NCBI RefSeq assembly: GCF_000243215.1
Contig: NZ_JH594596.1
Coordinates: 1,523,444 to 1,587,443, forward strand
Source of the DNA: Odoribacter laneus YIT 12061
GTDB lineage: Bacteria > Bacteroidota > Bacteroidia > Bacteroidales > Marinifilaceae
Direction: 5' to 3'
DNA length: 64,000 nt
How positions within the stretch are numbered: the first letter of the stretch is position 1; every line of letters begins with the position of its first letter. The position numbers were made by a program, and so were the translations under genes. The notes beneath the pieces were generated by a model. The model made no database searches and was not told the origin of the DNA. It saw only the letters and a program-made list of their open reading frames with translations. Shown here piece by piece: positions 46,312-54,726 of this stretch.

Positions 46312-48871
46312 GGTGCTCCATAAATTTATGAATTTCTTGAAGCAATCTATCACTTTTACAAAGCAATAAATATTTTAAATGCTTAATATTTCTATGCTTT
46401 GACCAATAATAATCATATAGTTTTCTTGCTTTGGAAGAAATTGGTGTTAGATATAAAACATATTGATAAAGATTATGTAATGAACATTCTATTTCAAAAT
46501 CTTTCTCCTTCATAAATTCATAAAGTTTATCTATCAAATTGTTAAGTTCTTTCTTATTATGAGAAGAGTTAAAATAAAAATAAATATACTCATTAAATTG
46601 CTTATCAGTCAAATTATTAAATATTTCGAAAAGTAGGATAATGTTCAAATTGGGATACTTCCTATCATTCCATCTTCTATATGCAAGTTCGTGCCATATA
46701 TACTCAGCACATTCTCTTGTTGATAAAAAAAGTTTTTTCAGCAATATTTTATCATCTTCTATAATATCTTCATCCTCTATTTCAAATACTTGATAAGGGA
46801 ATATTTCTTTATACCAATCTTGATTTTTAATAAATAGAGATAATTCTTCATCATCCTTTTCCCTTTCCATAGAAAAAAGAAATTTAGAACAACCTTCCTT
46901 AATTCGCGAATCTTTATTTATATTACAATCAATGAAAGAAAAGAAATCTTCTTTTGAAGCATCATAGAATTCATTAACTAAATAGTCTGTTAATAAAAAG
47001 TCACGAAATTCATCAAATGTAAAATTTATATACTCTTTTATTGATATTATTCCAGTTTGTTCTTCTAAATCTTTTCTGACTAATATATTTTCATCTAAGA
47101 AACGTAAATACATATCCTTATTTTGTATATCTTTTTCTAAGATCGTATCCAACGGTATATTTTCATAAACCTTATTCTCAATCATATATTCTATTATACT
47201 CTTGAGAAATCTTCGTATATCAATATTCCCAAGTATATTATATTCCCCTTTATCATTCAGTCTTTTGTTGATTTCTTGCGACTTAATATTATAGTATTCT
47301 TTAAATAATTTTTCTTTACATATATGTGATAGCACTGTCAATTTTCTATGTTGATATACCTCAGTAAAAATCCTAAGTAACAAAAAATTATCAACAAGTT
47401 GTTCGTAAATTTCTTCATTAATGTGTTCTATTGTTACATCGAAATATTTACAATAGACATCATACATATACTTTTTACGATTCTCTTCTAAATAGGTGTT
47501 TAGACTCTTAATTTGTACTATCTTATCTTTAAAAGTAGCATTTAAAAGAGCACTAAAATTATTTTTAAAATATTCTGTACGACAAGTCAATATGATTTTA
47601 ACACGATCATATTTTAAAACTTCAGAAATAAATATTTCTATATTTTGAGAAAATGTTCGGGGTTTACTATTCTCATTCAAACCATCTATCAAAAAAATAA
47701 AGTTGGTCCCTTTATTTTCACAAAAACTATTTATTGTGGACATAATTTCCTCAAAACAATAATTTGTTCCTGGGAATAAACGATTAGTTATTGTTTCATA
47801 AATATTCTCAGCATTTATTTCGTAACCTGTTAAAAAAACAGCAGGAATATCCCTTTTCAATAAAACATTCTCACATATATCACATAAAAAATTCGTCTTC
47901 CCCTGCCCAGCATCAGTTGTCAACAAAAGTATTTTTGATATAATATATTCAAAATCAATAATTTTTTTTTCAATCTTTCTTGAGGAATAATGTGAGGAGT
48001 TAGTCCTTAATCCATATAACTCCTCATATTTATTTTTCAAATATTCGATAGTATTCCTTATATTTTTTTCAAATTCAGTAAATGGAATTGCATTAATGTT
48101 TATATCCAAAATATTAGTATTAAACTCAAAAGATATTTCTTTTTGATGTAATTGATACTTTCTATTTATCGTATCAAAATTTAGTCTTTTAGTTTCATCA
48201 ACTAATTTTTGAAAAAATATTGTAGGAGCTATAAAATACCTTACCTGATCTTTTAAAGAATCAGTTTCTATAAATGTTTCAGGAATATATTTTCCAGAAT
48301 TTTTCTGTTTACTCAACTGATATACCACCTGTTCTCTCAGTTTAGTGATAATTTTATTAGGAGTTAATTCTGATTTATTGAGTTTATTATAAATATTATC
48401 AATTTTTTCTTCTATAATATTCAGTTTTCCGTATATTTCATATATTCTGTTCTTGTAATTCTCCTCTACATATAATTTCTTAAGTAGCAAATTATCACGT
48501 ACTTTAGTCACAAATAACGTATAAAAACACTCAATTTCCTCTTTAGAAGGCTCAATTATATTAGGATTTTCTTTAAATATATTTTTATTAAATACGCTAT
48601 TCTTCCCATCATTGAATAGTATATATTTAGAGAGAGTACTTATTGCTATTTGTGAATGATAAAAAGGATATTTATTCCCGTCTTTATGATAAGGATGCCC
48701 CTTCTCATATTCTTCTATTGTTTGTCCTATTATTTTATACAATTCTTTTTTAAAAGTTTTTGGTGGAAAAAACTTGTGCCATAACTTTTTTGTTAGTACT
48801 TCCTCGTTTAAGTAATATGAAAATACTAAGTCGGCAAGATAAATAACTACTGCAGTTGTTTCGACTATCAT
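46295..48871 (-). CDS. NACHT-like STAND P-loop NTPase
   Basis: 858 residues. An N-terminal helical region (1-300) contains a hydrophobic start (VVIYLADLVFSYYL) and coiled stretches. The NTPase core shows Walker A in TTDAGQGKT (318-326), Walker B FIFLIDGLNE (391-400) with the paired acidic residues typical of NACHT, and a sensor ILTCRTEYF (427-435). About 300 further residues are helical and probably form the sensor region. No known effector domain (nuclease, protease, TIR) was recognised at either end. Bacterial NACHT proteins defend against phage by sensing phage proteins. First gene of the cargo operon, with overlapping downstream genes; AT content is far above that of flanking host genes, a sign of separate origin. 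Confidence 0.85.
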   Translation of the reverse strand: MIVETTAVVIYLADLVFSYYLNEEVLTKKLWHKFFPPKTFKKELYKIIGQTIEEYEKGHPYHKDGNKYPFYHSQIAISTLSKYILFNDGKNSVFNKNIFKENPNIIEPSKEEIECFYTLFVTKVRDNLLLKKLYVEENYKNRIYEIYGKLNIIEEKIDNIYNKLNKSELTPNKIITKLREQVVYQLSKQKNSGKYIPETFIETDSLKDQVRYFIAPTIFFQKLVDETKRLNFDTINRKYQLHQKEISFEFNTNILDININAIPFTEFEKNIRNTIEYLKNKYEELYGLRTNSSHYSSRKIEKKIIDFEYIISKILLLTTDAGQGKTNFLCDICENVLLKRDIPAVFLTGYEINAENIYETITNRLFPGTNYCFEEIMSTINSFCENKGTNFIFLIDGLNENSKPRTFSQNIEIFISEVLKYDRVKIILTCRTEYFKNNFSALLNATFKDKIVQIKSLNTYLEENRKKYMYDVYCKYFDVTIEHINEEIYEQLVDNFLLLRIFTEVYQHRKLTVLSHICKEKLFKEYYNIKSQEINKRLNDKGEYNILGNIDIRRFLKSIIEYMIENKVYENIPLDTILEKDIQNKDMYLRFLDENILVRKDLEEQTGIISIKEYINFTFDEFRDFLLTDYLVNEFYDASKEDFFSFIDCNINKDSRIKEGCSKFLFSMEREKDDEELSLFIKNQDWYKEIFPYQVFEIEDEDIIEDDKILLKKLFLSTRECAEYIWHELAYRRWNDRKYPNLNIILLFEIFNNLTDKQFNEYIYFYFNSSHNKKELNNLIDKLYEFMKEKDFEIECSLHNLYQYVLYLTPISSKARKLYDYYWSKHRNIKHLKYLLLCKSDRLLQEIHKFMEHHEIQL

Positions 48872-48900
48872 GAACTACATTATCGTATTTATAAAATAAA

Positions 48901-48932
48901 CCATGTTTGCAAAATATAAGTTGCAAACATGG
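48901..48932. terminator. Perfect 12-bp hairpin between cargo operon and XRE gene
   Basis: CCATGTTTGCAA and TTGCAAACATGG around an 8-base loop, between the XRE stop (48955) and the cargo start (48871). On the minus strand it is followed by TATTTTATAAA, so it can end the XRE transcript or serve as an operator for the cargo operon. Confidence 0.65.
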
Positions 48933-48954
48933 TCCTTATAATAAAAACAAATTA

Positions 48955-49356
48955 TTATTTCTTATCCCTCAAAGCTTCTTGCAATAAGCTAACCTTTTCC
49001 TGCTCGGTTTTCAACATGCGTTCGTAAAGTTCAACAACTTTATCTATTGGGTTGAAAGTAGGATAATAGCTTATAGAAGTGGAAGTATCATGACTATTAA
49101 AAGTATTTGCAACAATATTAACTGCTGCTTCATCGGTCATATTTTTAAGGGCTTCTACCGGAATTTGTAAAACTGCCGCAACTTTATTCAACGTTTTTTC
49201 ATCAATCTGCTCTTTCTACTCTAATTTAGAAAATGCCTGTTGTGTCATATCCAATTTAGCAGCAAGTGCTTCTTGTTTTACTCCAAGAATATCCCTGAAC
49301 CGTTTGATATTCTTTCCCTGATGTACTTTAGGCATAATTACTGTATCAGCATCCAT
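48955..49356 (-). pseudogene. XRE-family transcription regulator interrupted by an in-frame TAG
   Basis: Reading from ATG 49356 the frame gives MDADTVIMPKVHQGKNIKRF, then a helix-turn-helix (DILGVKQEALAAKLDMTQQAFSKLE), a TAG at 49214-49212, and continues in the same frame through KEQIDEKTLNKVAAVLQIP to TAA at 48955, 133 codons in all. The sequence on both sides of the stop is clearly one XRE domain, and Gln is common at the interrupted position, so a single CAG-to-TAG change explains it. The C-terminal part resembles the acidic coiled tail of small element-borne regulators (ELYERMLKTEQEKVSLLQEAL). The shorter frame from 49191 is just the remnant. It could have controlled the cargo operon. Confidence 0.85.
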
Positions 49357-49502
49357 ATATTAAGTTTTTAAAATTTGACAAATTAAAACGTCTGTAAAGA
49401 TACGCATTTGTTGTTATTTACAACCACACAAGTTGTATTTTACATTCCACCGTTGTACGATACCTCCCCTATTCTTCCCTTCTTTGCAGCAAAATAACTT
49501 TC

Positions 49503-49730
49503 ATGCAAAGTAAACAAAAAAATAGAATTAAGCCAAAAATACGGGCGAGGACTTTTACCATCACAGATTACCATTATCCGGTTAATTTCGGGCATGATAC
49601 AAATTTTGTCCCCTTTATTCGTCTGCGGGGGAAATGGCTTAAGGAAGCCAGTTTTCACATCGGGCAGAAAATTAAAGTCTACATATTAAAAAACCGTTTG
49701 ATAATAGTTCCTTATCATCGTAAACCATGA
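49503..49730 (+). CDS. SymE-like toxin-family protein
   Basis: 75 residues. The C-terminal SymE domain reads FVPFIRLRGKWLKEASFHIGQKIKVYILKNRLIIVP, which matches the P-x-I-R-L-x-G-x-W-L-x-x-A-G-F core of SymE, an AbrB-fold protein known as the toxin of a type I toxin-antitoxin pair repressed by antisense RNA SymR, and able to compact nucleoids. The N-terminal 30 residues are basic. The stop overlaps the next gene's ATG (ATGA at 49727-49730), so the two are coupled. I did not find a convincing antisense promoter; a Bacteroidota antitoxin RNA is not shown. Small genes of this type ride on many Bacteroides elements. Confidence 0.8.
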   Translation: MQSKQKNRIKPKIRARTFTITDYHYPVNFGHDTNFVPFIRLRGKWLKEASFHIGQKIKVYILKNRLIIVPYHRKP

Positions 49731-49981
49731 ACTACTACGAAAATAAAATAGCTTACCTCATTTCTTTATTAATGCAGCTTAAAGCCTACGCACCACAGAA
49801 AGTAAATGATATGCTGGAAGTCGAAAAGATTGAAAGCTTCTTGGATAAACCGGAAATATCCGACCGCAACTGGGAAATAGAACGTCCCGGAAATCAGGTG
49901 TTCTTTCTGAATTATTTGAACGCTAATATTTCTGTTTGCGAAAGAATGTTAGAACTGCTAAAAGAAAAAACATCCAACTGA
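49727..49981 (+). CDS. Small unknown protein coupled to the SymE-like gene
   Basis: 84 residues, start overlapping the stop of the SymE-like gene by four bases. Mostly helical (MNYYENKIAYLISLLMQLKAY... and NYLNANISVCERMLELLKEK) with no membrane helix or metal motif. Not recognised. Its coupling suggests a partner or immunity-like role for the SymE-like product, which is speculative. It is followed by the three-repeat gene three bases later. Confidence 0.7.
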   Translation: MNYYENKIAYLISLLMQLKAYAPQKVNDMLEVEKIESFLDKPEISDRNWEIERPGNQVFFLNYLNANISVCERMLELLKEKTSN

Positions 49982-49984
49982 CAC

Positions 49985-50602
49985 ATGGAAAAACAACAAA
50001 AATACAGCATTTATACAGAGGGACATTTTTTACAGAGTATTTCGCCTGCCGAACTCCGGATGATTCACTGCCTGATTAGCGATTTTTTCAATAAAGAGGA
50101 CAAAATTCCGGTAGCCGGAAGGAAGGTAAATACCCATCCTGAAAACCGTATATTTATAGCCAAAGACATCTGTTTTGACAGCCGTACAAGGGATTTTCAA
50201 ACAGAATACTCCATCTGCGTCGGTGATGATTCCCTAACAAATATATCAGATGGTGAATTAGTGAATCTTTACCTTACCCTTCAATCCTTTTTAATCCAAT
50301 CCGAAAAATTTCCGGCTGAAATACAAAAGGAGAATTTAAACCCCGCAACAAAAGGCGAAGCGGGAGTTAATATAGAAATAACCCTCGAAACCATTGATAA
50401 TTATTTGATACACCCTTGTAAGGATTCCCCCTATATCTCCAAACGGGTATGGCTCAAAGATAATCATATACAGCCGGAAAGCGAATACGGGCTATCCGTT
50501 GATAACGGAGCAATTGAAAATATGTCAAGGAAACAACTATCAGCTTTGTAGGAAAAAATAGGGAATCTTCTGAATAAACTCCAAACTGAAAATAAAAAAT
50601 AA
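49985..50602 (+). pseudogene. Three-repeat unknown protein, third repeat cut by TAG
   Basis: The frame from ATG 49985 reads 188 codons to TAG at 50549-50551 and then 16 more to TAA at 50600. The product is built of three repeats of about 75 residues, each with Y-x-I/L, then IS/MS, then an amphipathic helix: SPAELRMIHCLISDFF, SDGELVNLYLTLQSFL, and SRKQLSAL-stop-EKIGNLLNKL. The TAG falls inside the third helix, exactly where the repeat pattern continues in frame past it, so the full protein would be 205 residues with Gln or another residue there. Unknown function. It sits after the SymE-like pair and before a terminator. Confidence 0.75.
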
Positions 50603-50624
50603 CGGGAAGCCTTATTACTTCCCG
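50603..50624. terminator. Terminator between the small gene cluster and mobV
   Basis: CGGGAAG and CTTCCCG with an 8-base loop, flanked by A-rich and T-rich bases, between two convergent transcripts. Confidence 0.75.
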
Positions 50625-50637
50625 CTTTAATACAGTT

Positions 50638-51957
50638 CTACATTTTAATCCCTCTGCGTTTATTCTGTTCTGCTGACGGAGTGTTAAGTTTTACCCCTAT
50701 AGATTGTAATCCTTCATTCCGTTTCTTCCTGAACCAATCCGAATCATTCAGACCGTCAATAGTGAGCCGGAGTTCACCCTCCCTTTTGGGGTGTTTCTCT
50801 ACTTGGGCAATGGATTGTTCGGTTTGAAAGTGTCTTTTAAATTCAGGTGAATATATTTTACCACCAAATTTCAGGGACTTAAAAGCAAGCAGCTTTTTAG
50901 TCGCTGCTTCGCTAAATCCTATCAGCCTGCAAAGTTTTTCAACCCGGAGAAATTCCCGGATTACCGGAAACAAATCATATATCTTTTTAAGTTCGTCCTT
51001 TAACCTGTCAAGAGCTTTCCGGTGTTCGGTTTCATTGGTCTGAATAGTGCGGTTTAAAGCCTTTACTTCTTCCTTTAGCCCCTTGTTTTCTGCGGTCAGG
51101 CGGTCGATTTCCTGTTGCTGCTGTTTTATCTTCGGGCTGCCTAACAAAGAACCGATTCCCTCGGCTGCTGAACTGGCTGCATTTACAAATGTACCTTTCA
51201 GGTTCTGGGCTTTGATTTCCCCTTTGATTCTGGACAGTTCCTTTTCCGCCTGTTCTTTGTTTTGCAGTAAAATGCCTATATTCTCCTGAATACTGTTGGA
51301 TTGGTTTAGAAGGTCACGGTAATACTGCGAGGTAGTGACATGCCGGGCTTCTGAGCCTTCGATTCCCCTTTCCAGTCCGTAATACTGCATCCTTTCGGCG
51401 TAGCTGTCCTGATAGTGTTTCAGCTTTGCGCGATTCATGACATCATCGGCACAAAGACGGGCGTTTTCAGGATTCTTTTTTCTATACTTTTTCTTTCCTG
51501 CCTGCTGCTGTTCCGCTTTCGCTTTCCGCCTTTCTCCCTTAACGATGGGTACGAGTGTTGCGTGAATATGGGGTGTTGTTTCGTCCATGTGCAGGACGGC
51601 TGAAACAATATTTTCTTTCCCAAATGTTTCCTGTAACCATTTCAGGTTATCATCGCACCATTCGTCAAGCCGTCCATTTTGCTCAATGAGTTTCATATCC
51701 TGCGGACTGCCTGTAAGCAAAATGCGGATGGCGCGGACTTGGTTCTTCCCGATTTTACGGGTTAAACCTGCGGTGTCCAAACGGTGTTGTATAGCTTCTG
51801 TCCTGTTCCTTACTTCATCTGGGAAACGGATTAATTCCCGATTTAAATGCGTGCGTGACGGGTCAGCGTTTTTCGGGGAAATCGTGCGCTCGATATGGGC
51901 GGACATTCCGCTGTCCGTCCCGGCTGTTTTTTCCATGTGCAGGACTGCATATCCCAT
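50638..51957 (-). CDS. MobV-family relaxase
   Basis: 439 residues from ATG 51957 (MGYAVLHMEKT); the frame is open 21 codons further. The N-terminal relaxase domain has the HUH-like metal motif HMDETTPHIHATLVP (His123, Asp125, Glu126, His130, His132). A coiled-coil region (about residues 235-330) and a helical C-terminus follow, with a QQEIDRLTAENKGLKEE stretch. MobV enzymes nick oriT and pilot single-stranded DNA during mobilization. This gene ends in TAG, read as an ordinary stop. The oriT-like hairpins lie just upstream of its start. Confidence 0.93.
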   Translation of the reverse strand: MGYAVLHMEKTAGTDSGMSAHIERTISPKNADPSRTHLNRELIRFPDEVRNRTEAIQHRLDTAGLTRKIGKNQVRAIRILLTGSPQDMKLIEQNGRLDEWCDDNLKWLQETFGKENIVSAVLHMDETTPHIHATLVPIVKGERRKAKAEQQQAGKKKYRKKNPENARLCADDVMNRAKLKHYQDSYAERMQYYGLERGIEGSEARHVTTSQYYRDLLNQSNSIQENIGILLQNKEQAEKELSRIKGEIKAQNLKGTFVNAASSAAEGIGSLLGSPKIKQQQQEIDRLTAENKGLKEEVKALNRTIQTNETEHRKALDRLKDELKKIYDLFPVIREFLRVEKLCRLIGFSEAATKKLLAFKSLKFGGKIYSPEFKRHFQTEQSIAQVEKHPKREGELRLTIDGLNDSDWFRKKRNEGLQSIGVKLNTPSAEQNKRRGIKM

Positions 51958-52038
51958 AGGTAAAGTGATTTTGTGGGTTAGTGATTCCAACGGCATCAGG
52001 GATGCCGGAAGGGATTCCAAAGGGGGTTACCCCGTTGG

Positions 52039-52120
52039 CTTATTGGGGCATTTTTAGCGGGAGTGAAACGGAGCGTATAGAAAATGCCCTAATAAGTTAT
52101 GGCTTTTTGAAAAGCCATAA
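52039..52120 (-). other. Candidate origin of transfer (oriT)
   Basis: Two inverted repeats lie between mobV and the primase gene. The first pairs 52039-52054 with 52081-52096 (16 bp, one mismatch, 26-base loop); the second is a perfect 11-bp hairpin (52097-52107 with 52110-52120, loop TG). The place directly upstream of a MobV gene and the stacked hairpins fit oriT. No nick site can be named from sequence alone. Confidence 0.65.
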
Positions 52121-52138
52121 GGTGCGTGCGGTAGGGTA

Positions 52139-53023
52139 TTACCGCCTTAATCCTTTGGATTGCTTCTTTTCCTGCTTGGGCTGTCTGTTCATCAGATAGT
52201 CGTTCAGGTCTTTATACCTTGCATAAAAGCCGGATTGGTCGGATAAGGATTTGCACACGGATTTCAGCCTTGCTGTTACCTGCCGTCCTGCCTCGTCATT
52301 GTCAAGGAAGGTATAAACTTTCTCCTGCGACCGGAGATAGTTTTCAGCTTTCGGGAGATTGGCGACTGAATTAAGAATCACTGTATTTTGCCGGAATTGG
52401 TTTATCCTTTTCATCGTCAAAAAAGAAAGAGCATCCACAAAACCCTCGAACACCAAACAGGCATCACCGCCAGCCTGAATGCCTGTAATATCCTTTGATG
52501 TACAACCTTTAAAATAGCGGTTTCTTAATTCATATCCGCCTGAATTGTTCGGAAAACCTACGGCAAAGTAAGGTTTTCCGTTTACCAAGTAATGGACTTC
52601 CTTACAATACTGCTTTACTGCTTCAATGCTGATGCGTCTTTCTTTCAGGTAGGCAATCAGGAACGGATTTTCAATAGATTGCACCCGTTCAACCGTTATG
52701 CCTGGCTTTTCTTCTTCCGGAACGGGACTTTTCCCCTGAAAAGAAAAAGACGGCATTCCCGGTAGCCTTTGTTCCAGTCGGCGGATAGCTTCGGGTAAAG
52801 TACATGCTTCCAACCTCATCACAAAGTCTATCATCGTCCCACCTTCGCCAGTACCGTAATCAATCCAAAGGTTTTTAGTGTAATCCACTTTCATACTGGC
52901 GTTGTGGTCAGCACGGAACAGGGAATGGTACATGCCGTAATAACCTTTATCCTTTACCGGATAAATGCCCTTATCCGTAAGATATTGTTTGATTGGTAAC
53001 TGATTTAATATTTTCGTGTCCAT
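52139..53023 (-). CDS. Toprim-domain DNA primase
   Basis: 294 residues. The N-terminus has the CHC2-like zinc-finger fold (YYGMYHSLFRADHNASMKV...) but without the zinc cysteines, then GEGGTMIDFVMRLE. The Toprim domain shows VFEGFVDALSFL with the catalytic Glu and TFLDNDEAGRQVT with Asp-x-Asp. Element-borne primases of this kind prime replication of the excised or transferred strand, as for PrmN1 of NBU1. It ends 120 bases before mobV's start region; transcription is toward mobV. Confidence 0.9.
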   Translation of the reverse strand: MDTKILNQLPIKQYLTDKGIYPVKDKGYYGMYHSLFRADHNASMKVDYTKNLWIDYGTGEGGTMIDFVMRLEACTLPEAIRRLEQRLPGMPSFSFQGKSPVPEEEKPGITVERVQSIENPFLIAYLKERRISIEAVKQYCKEVHYLVNGKPYFAVGFPNNSGGYELRNRYFKGCTSKDITGIQAGGDACLVFEGFVDALSFLTMKRINQFRQNTVILNSVANLPKAENYLRSQEKVYTFLDNDEAGRQVTARLKSVCKSLSDQSGFYARYKDLNDYLMNRQPKQEKKQSKGLRR

Positions 53024-53191
53024 GTTGTTTGTTTTAATTGGGTTCTTTTTTCTTTCACCGTCAGAAAAACTAACGGCATATAATAGCAGCTTGGATTTAA
53101 GGTTAAACCAAACCGGATAAGAGAGTAGAAAAATGGTTTAGTATGGTTTATGATATACATATCCGTCCTAAACTAAACCTTCTTTCCTCCG

Positions 53192-54244
53192 TCAGTAATG
53201 ATAACCGGGATTATACCGATAAATTTTACCTTCTTTCAGAATCATCCACTTATTAGTGAGGAAGGTTTTCAGCAGCTTTGCCTTGTTCGTGCCGAAAGAA
53301 TAACCTAAAACAGAATAAGCGTTTTTAAGTTTCGGAATAAGCAGCGCGTAAGTAAAGGTCTCTCCGTTTGCAAAAAGGCTTTCCAGTGCTTCGCGGTGTT
53401 TTTCTTCCGGTACTTCTTGGTAATCAAAACTTTTCGCTACTCCGGATTGCTTGGGCTGGTAGTCCTCCACCAATTCAGGTAAACTGTCGGCATTGATACG
53501 GAAGGCAAACGGTTCAAAATCTATATCCCGGATGCACATAGCGGTTACCGAACTGATATTTTTATCAAATTCATCTTTCGTCACCTGTAAAATTGTTTCG
53601 GCTTTGTTGTTGAGTTCCGTCCCCAAATGTCCGCGTGTGTTATCGTCCCCTTTATTCAGGTGTAAAACCGTATGAATATGAATCTGTCTTTCATCCGTCC
53701 CTTGCATCAGTTTTGTAATCAGGTCAGTTGCTTCACTTGGACTGTTGATGTCGTAAGCTAAATCCCGTACTCCGTCAATAATAACCAACCCTAAACCGTC
53801 CGTCTGATAAATGGCTTTTTCAATGATAGCCAAACGGATTTTAGGGGCATACCTGCGGAGTGAAAGAAATTCAAGCGTTTCAGGCTGTACGGTTGGCGGT
53901 AAATCTGCCAATAGCAAAATACGTTTCAGTACCCGTTTACAATGGAACGGGCTTTGCTCGGTGTCGATATACAGGATTCTACGTTTTCCGTCAGGAAACG
54001 AAGCCCTGTAATTTAATACCGTACCATTGGTCAAAGCTGCTGCTACAATGGTACAGATATTAAATGTTTTCTTGCTTTTTGCCTTTCCGGTAGATGCGCT
54101 GAAATTGCCTAACGTTCCGATAATGGATTCATCCACCCGCAAAACGATGGGCGGTATTTTCACCTCATCGGTTATTAACAGACGGGCTTGTTGCCATAAT
54201 TCAGTTACATCTATTTCAGGCTCGGTCTTTTCTTTCTCTTTCAT
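53192..54244 (-). CDS. RepA-like hexameric helicase / AAA_25 ATPase
   Basis: 350 residues. The RecA-fold core has a Walker-A-like loop SASTGKAKSKKT near residue 50, lacking the usual GxxxxGKT form, a strand RRILYIDTEQS, Walker B LGLVIIDGVRDL, and HIHTVLHLNKGDDNTRGHLG. A C-terminal winged-helix-like part follows (ALESLFANGETFTYALLIP...). Such ATPases pair with primases in Bacteroidota mobile elements. Four bases before it lies the DUF3853 gene; 168 bases later the primase gene begins. The strange P-loop is typical of the family in my memory, so I do not call it broken. Confidence 0.82.
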   Translation of the reverse strand: MKEKEKTEPEIDVTELWQQARLLITDEVKIPPIVLRVDESIIGTLGNFSASTGKAKSKKTFNICTIVAAALTNGTVLNYRASFPDGKRRILYIDTEQSPFHCKRVLKRILLLADLPPTVQPETLEFLSLRRYAPKIRLAIIEKAIYQTDGLGLVIIDGVRDLAYDINSPSEATDLITKLMQGTDERQIHIHTVLHLNKGDDNTRGHLGTELNNKAETILQVTKDEFDKNISSVTAMCIRDIDFEPFAFRINADSLPELVEDYQPKQSGVAKSFDYQEVPEEKHREALESLFANGETFTYALLIPKLKNAYSVLGYSFGTNKAKLLKTFLTNKWMILKEGKIYRYNPGYHY

Positions 54245-54247
54245 GGC

Positions 54248-54550
54248 TTATCTTCTGCCCCCTGTTTTGCGTCCGGCTAACTCAATGGCAAGTTCTGCAT
54301 CAACAATGATTTTACGTCCGATTTGTGTAATAGCCTTGTCGATTTTTCCGCTTTGTTTGATACGGTTGGCGGTCGGCATACTGCAACCGAATAGTTTTGC
54401 AATTCCACAAATACCGTAAACATATTTTTTAGATGTGTCCGGTTTCAGTGGGGGCTGTACTGTCGGTTGTCCTGCGTTTTGCTGAAGGAAAAGAAATTCT
54501 TCCCCTGTCATTTGCCACAATGGTTTTTCTTTCAGGTCAGTAATATTCAT
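54248..54550 (-). CDS. DUF3853-family helix-turn-helix protein
   Basis: 100 residues. After an N-terminal block DLKEKPLWQMTGEEFLFL comes an excisionase-like helix-turn-helix: KYVYGICGIAKLFGCSMPTANRIKQSGKIDKAI and IGRKIIVDAELAIELAG. DUF3853 proteins are small DNA-binding proteins of Bacteroidota mobile elements. It may act as excisionase or as initiator for the RepA/primase genes that follow. Confidence 0.85.
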   Translation of the reverse strand: MNITDLKEKPLWQMTGEEFLFLQQNAGQPTVQPPLKPDTSKKYVYGICGIAKLFGCSMPTANRIKQSGKIDKAITQIGRKIIVDAELAIELAGRKTGGRR

Positions 54551-54694
54551 AACTTATACATTTGTGTTATACTTTCGATTGCTGCGCAGTCAATCGGTAA
54601 CGCAAATGTAAGCTCATGACAGGAGGAAGAAGTAGAATCGTAGTTTATTACAAAATTATATCCTGATAGTTAATGATATACAGAGATATGCTCT

Positions 54695-54710
54695 ATTACG
54701 ATTTCGTAAT
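54695..54710. promoter_or_regulatory. Palindrome upstream of the DUF3853 gene
   Basis: ATTACGATTTCGTAAT is a perfect 16-base inverted repeat in the 176-base gap before the DUF3853 gene. It may be an operator; there is no direct evidence. Confidence 0.35.
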
Positions 54711-54726
54711 ACGAACGTAGAAAAAA

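Noticed and set aside
49440-49658. Frame antisense to the SymE-like gene
   Set aside because: Overlaps the SymE domain codons; composition not protein-like. An antisense RNA could lie here but no promoter was found.
48955-50602. TAG recoded as glutamine across the element
   Set aside because: mobV ends in TAG with a normal-looking C-terminus and no suppressor tRNA is in the window; two point mutations are simpler.
53192-54244. RepA-like ATPase judged inactive because of its odd P-loop
   Set aside because: The same loop form seems usual for this element-borne family and the rest of the core is intact.
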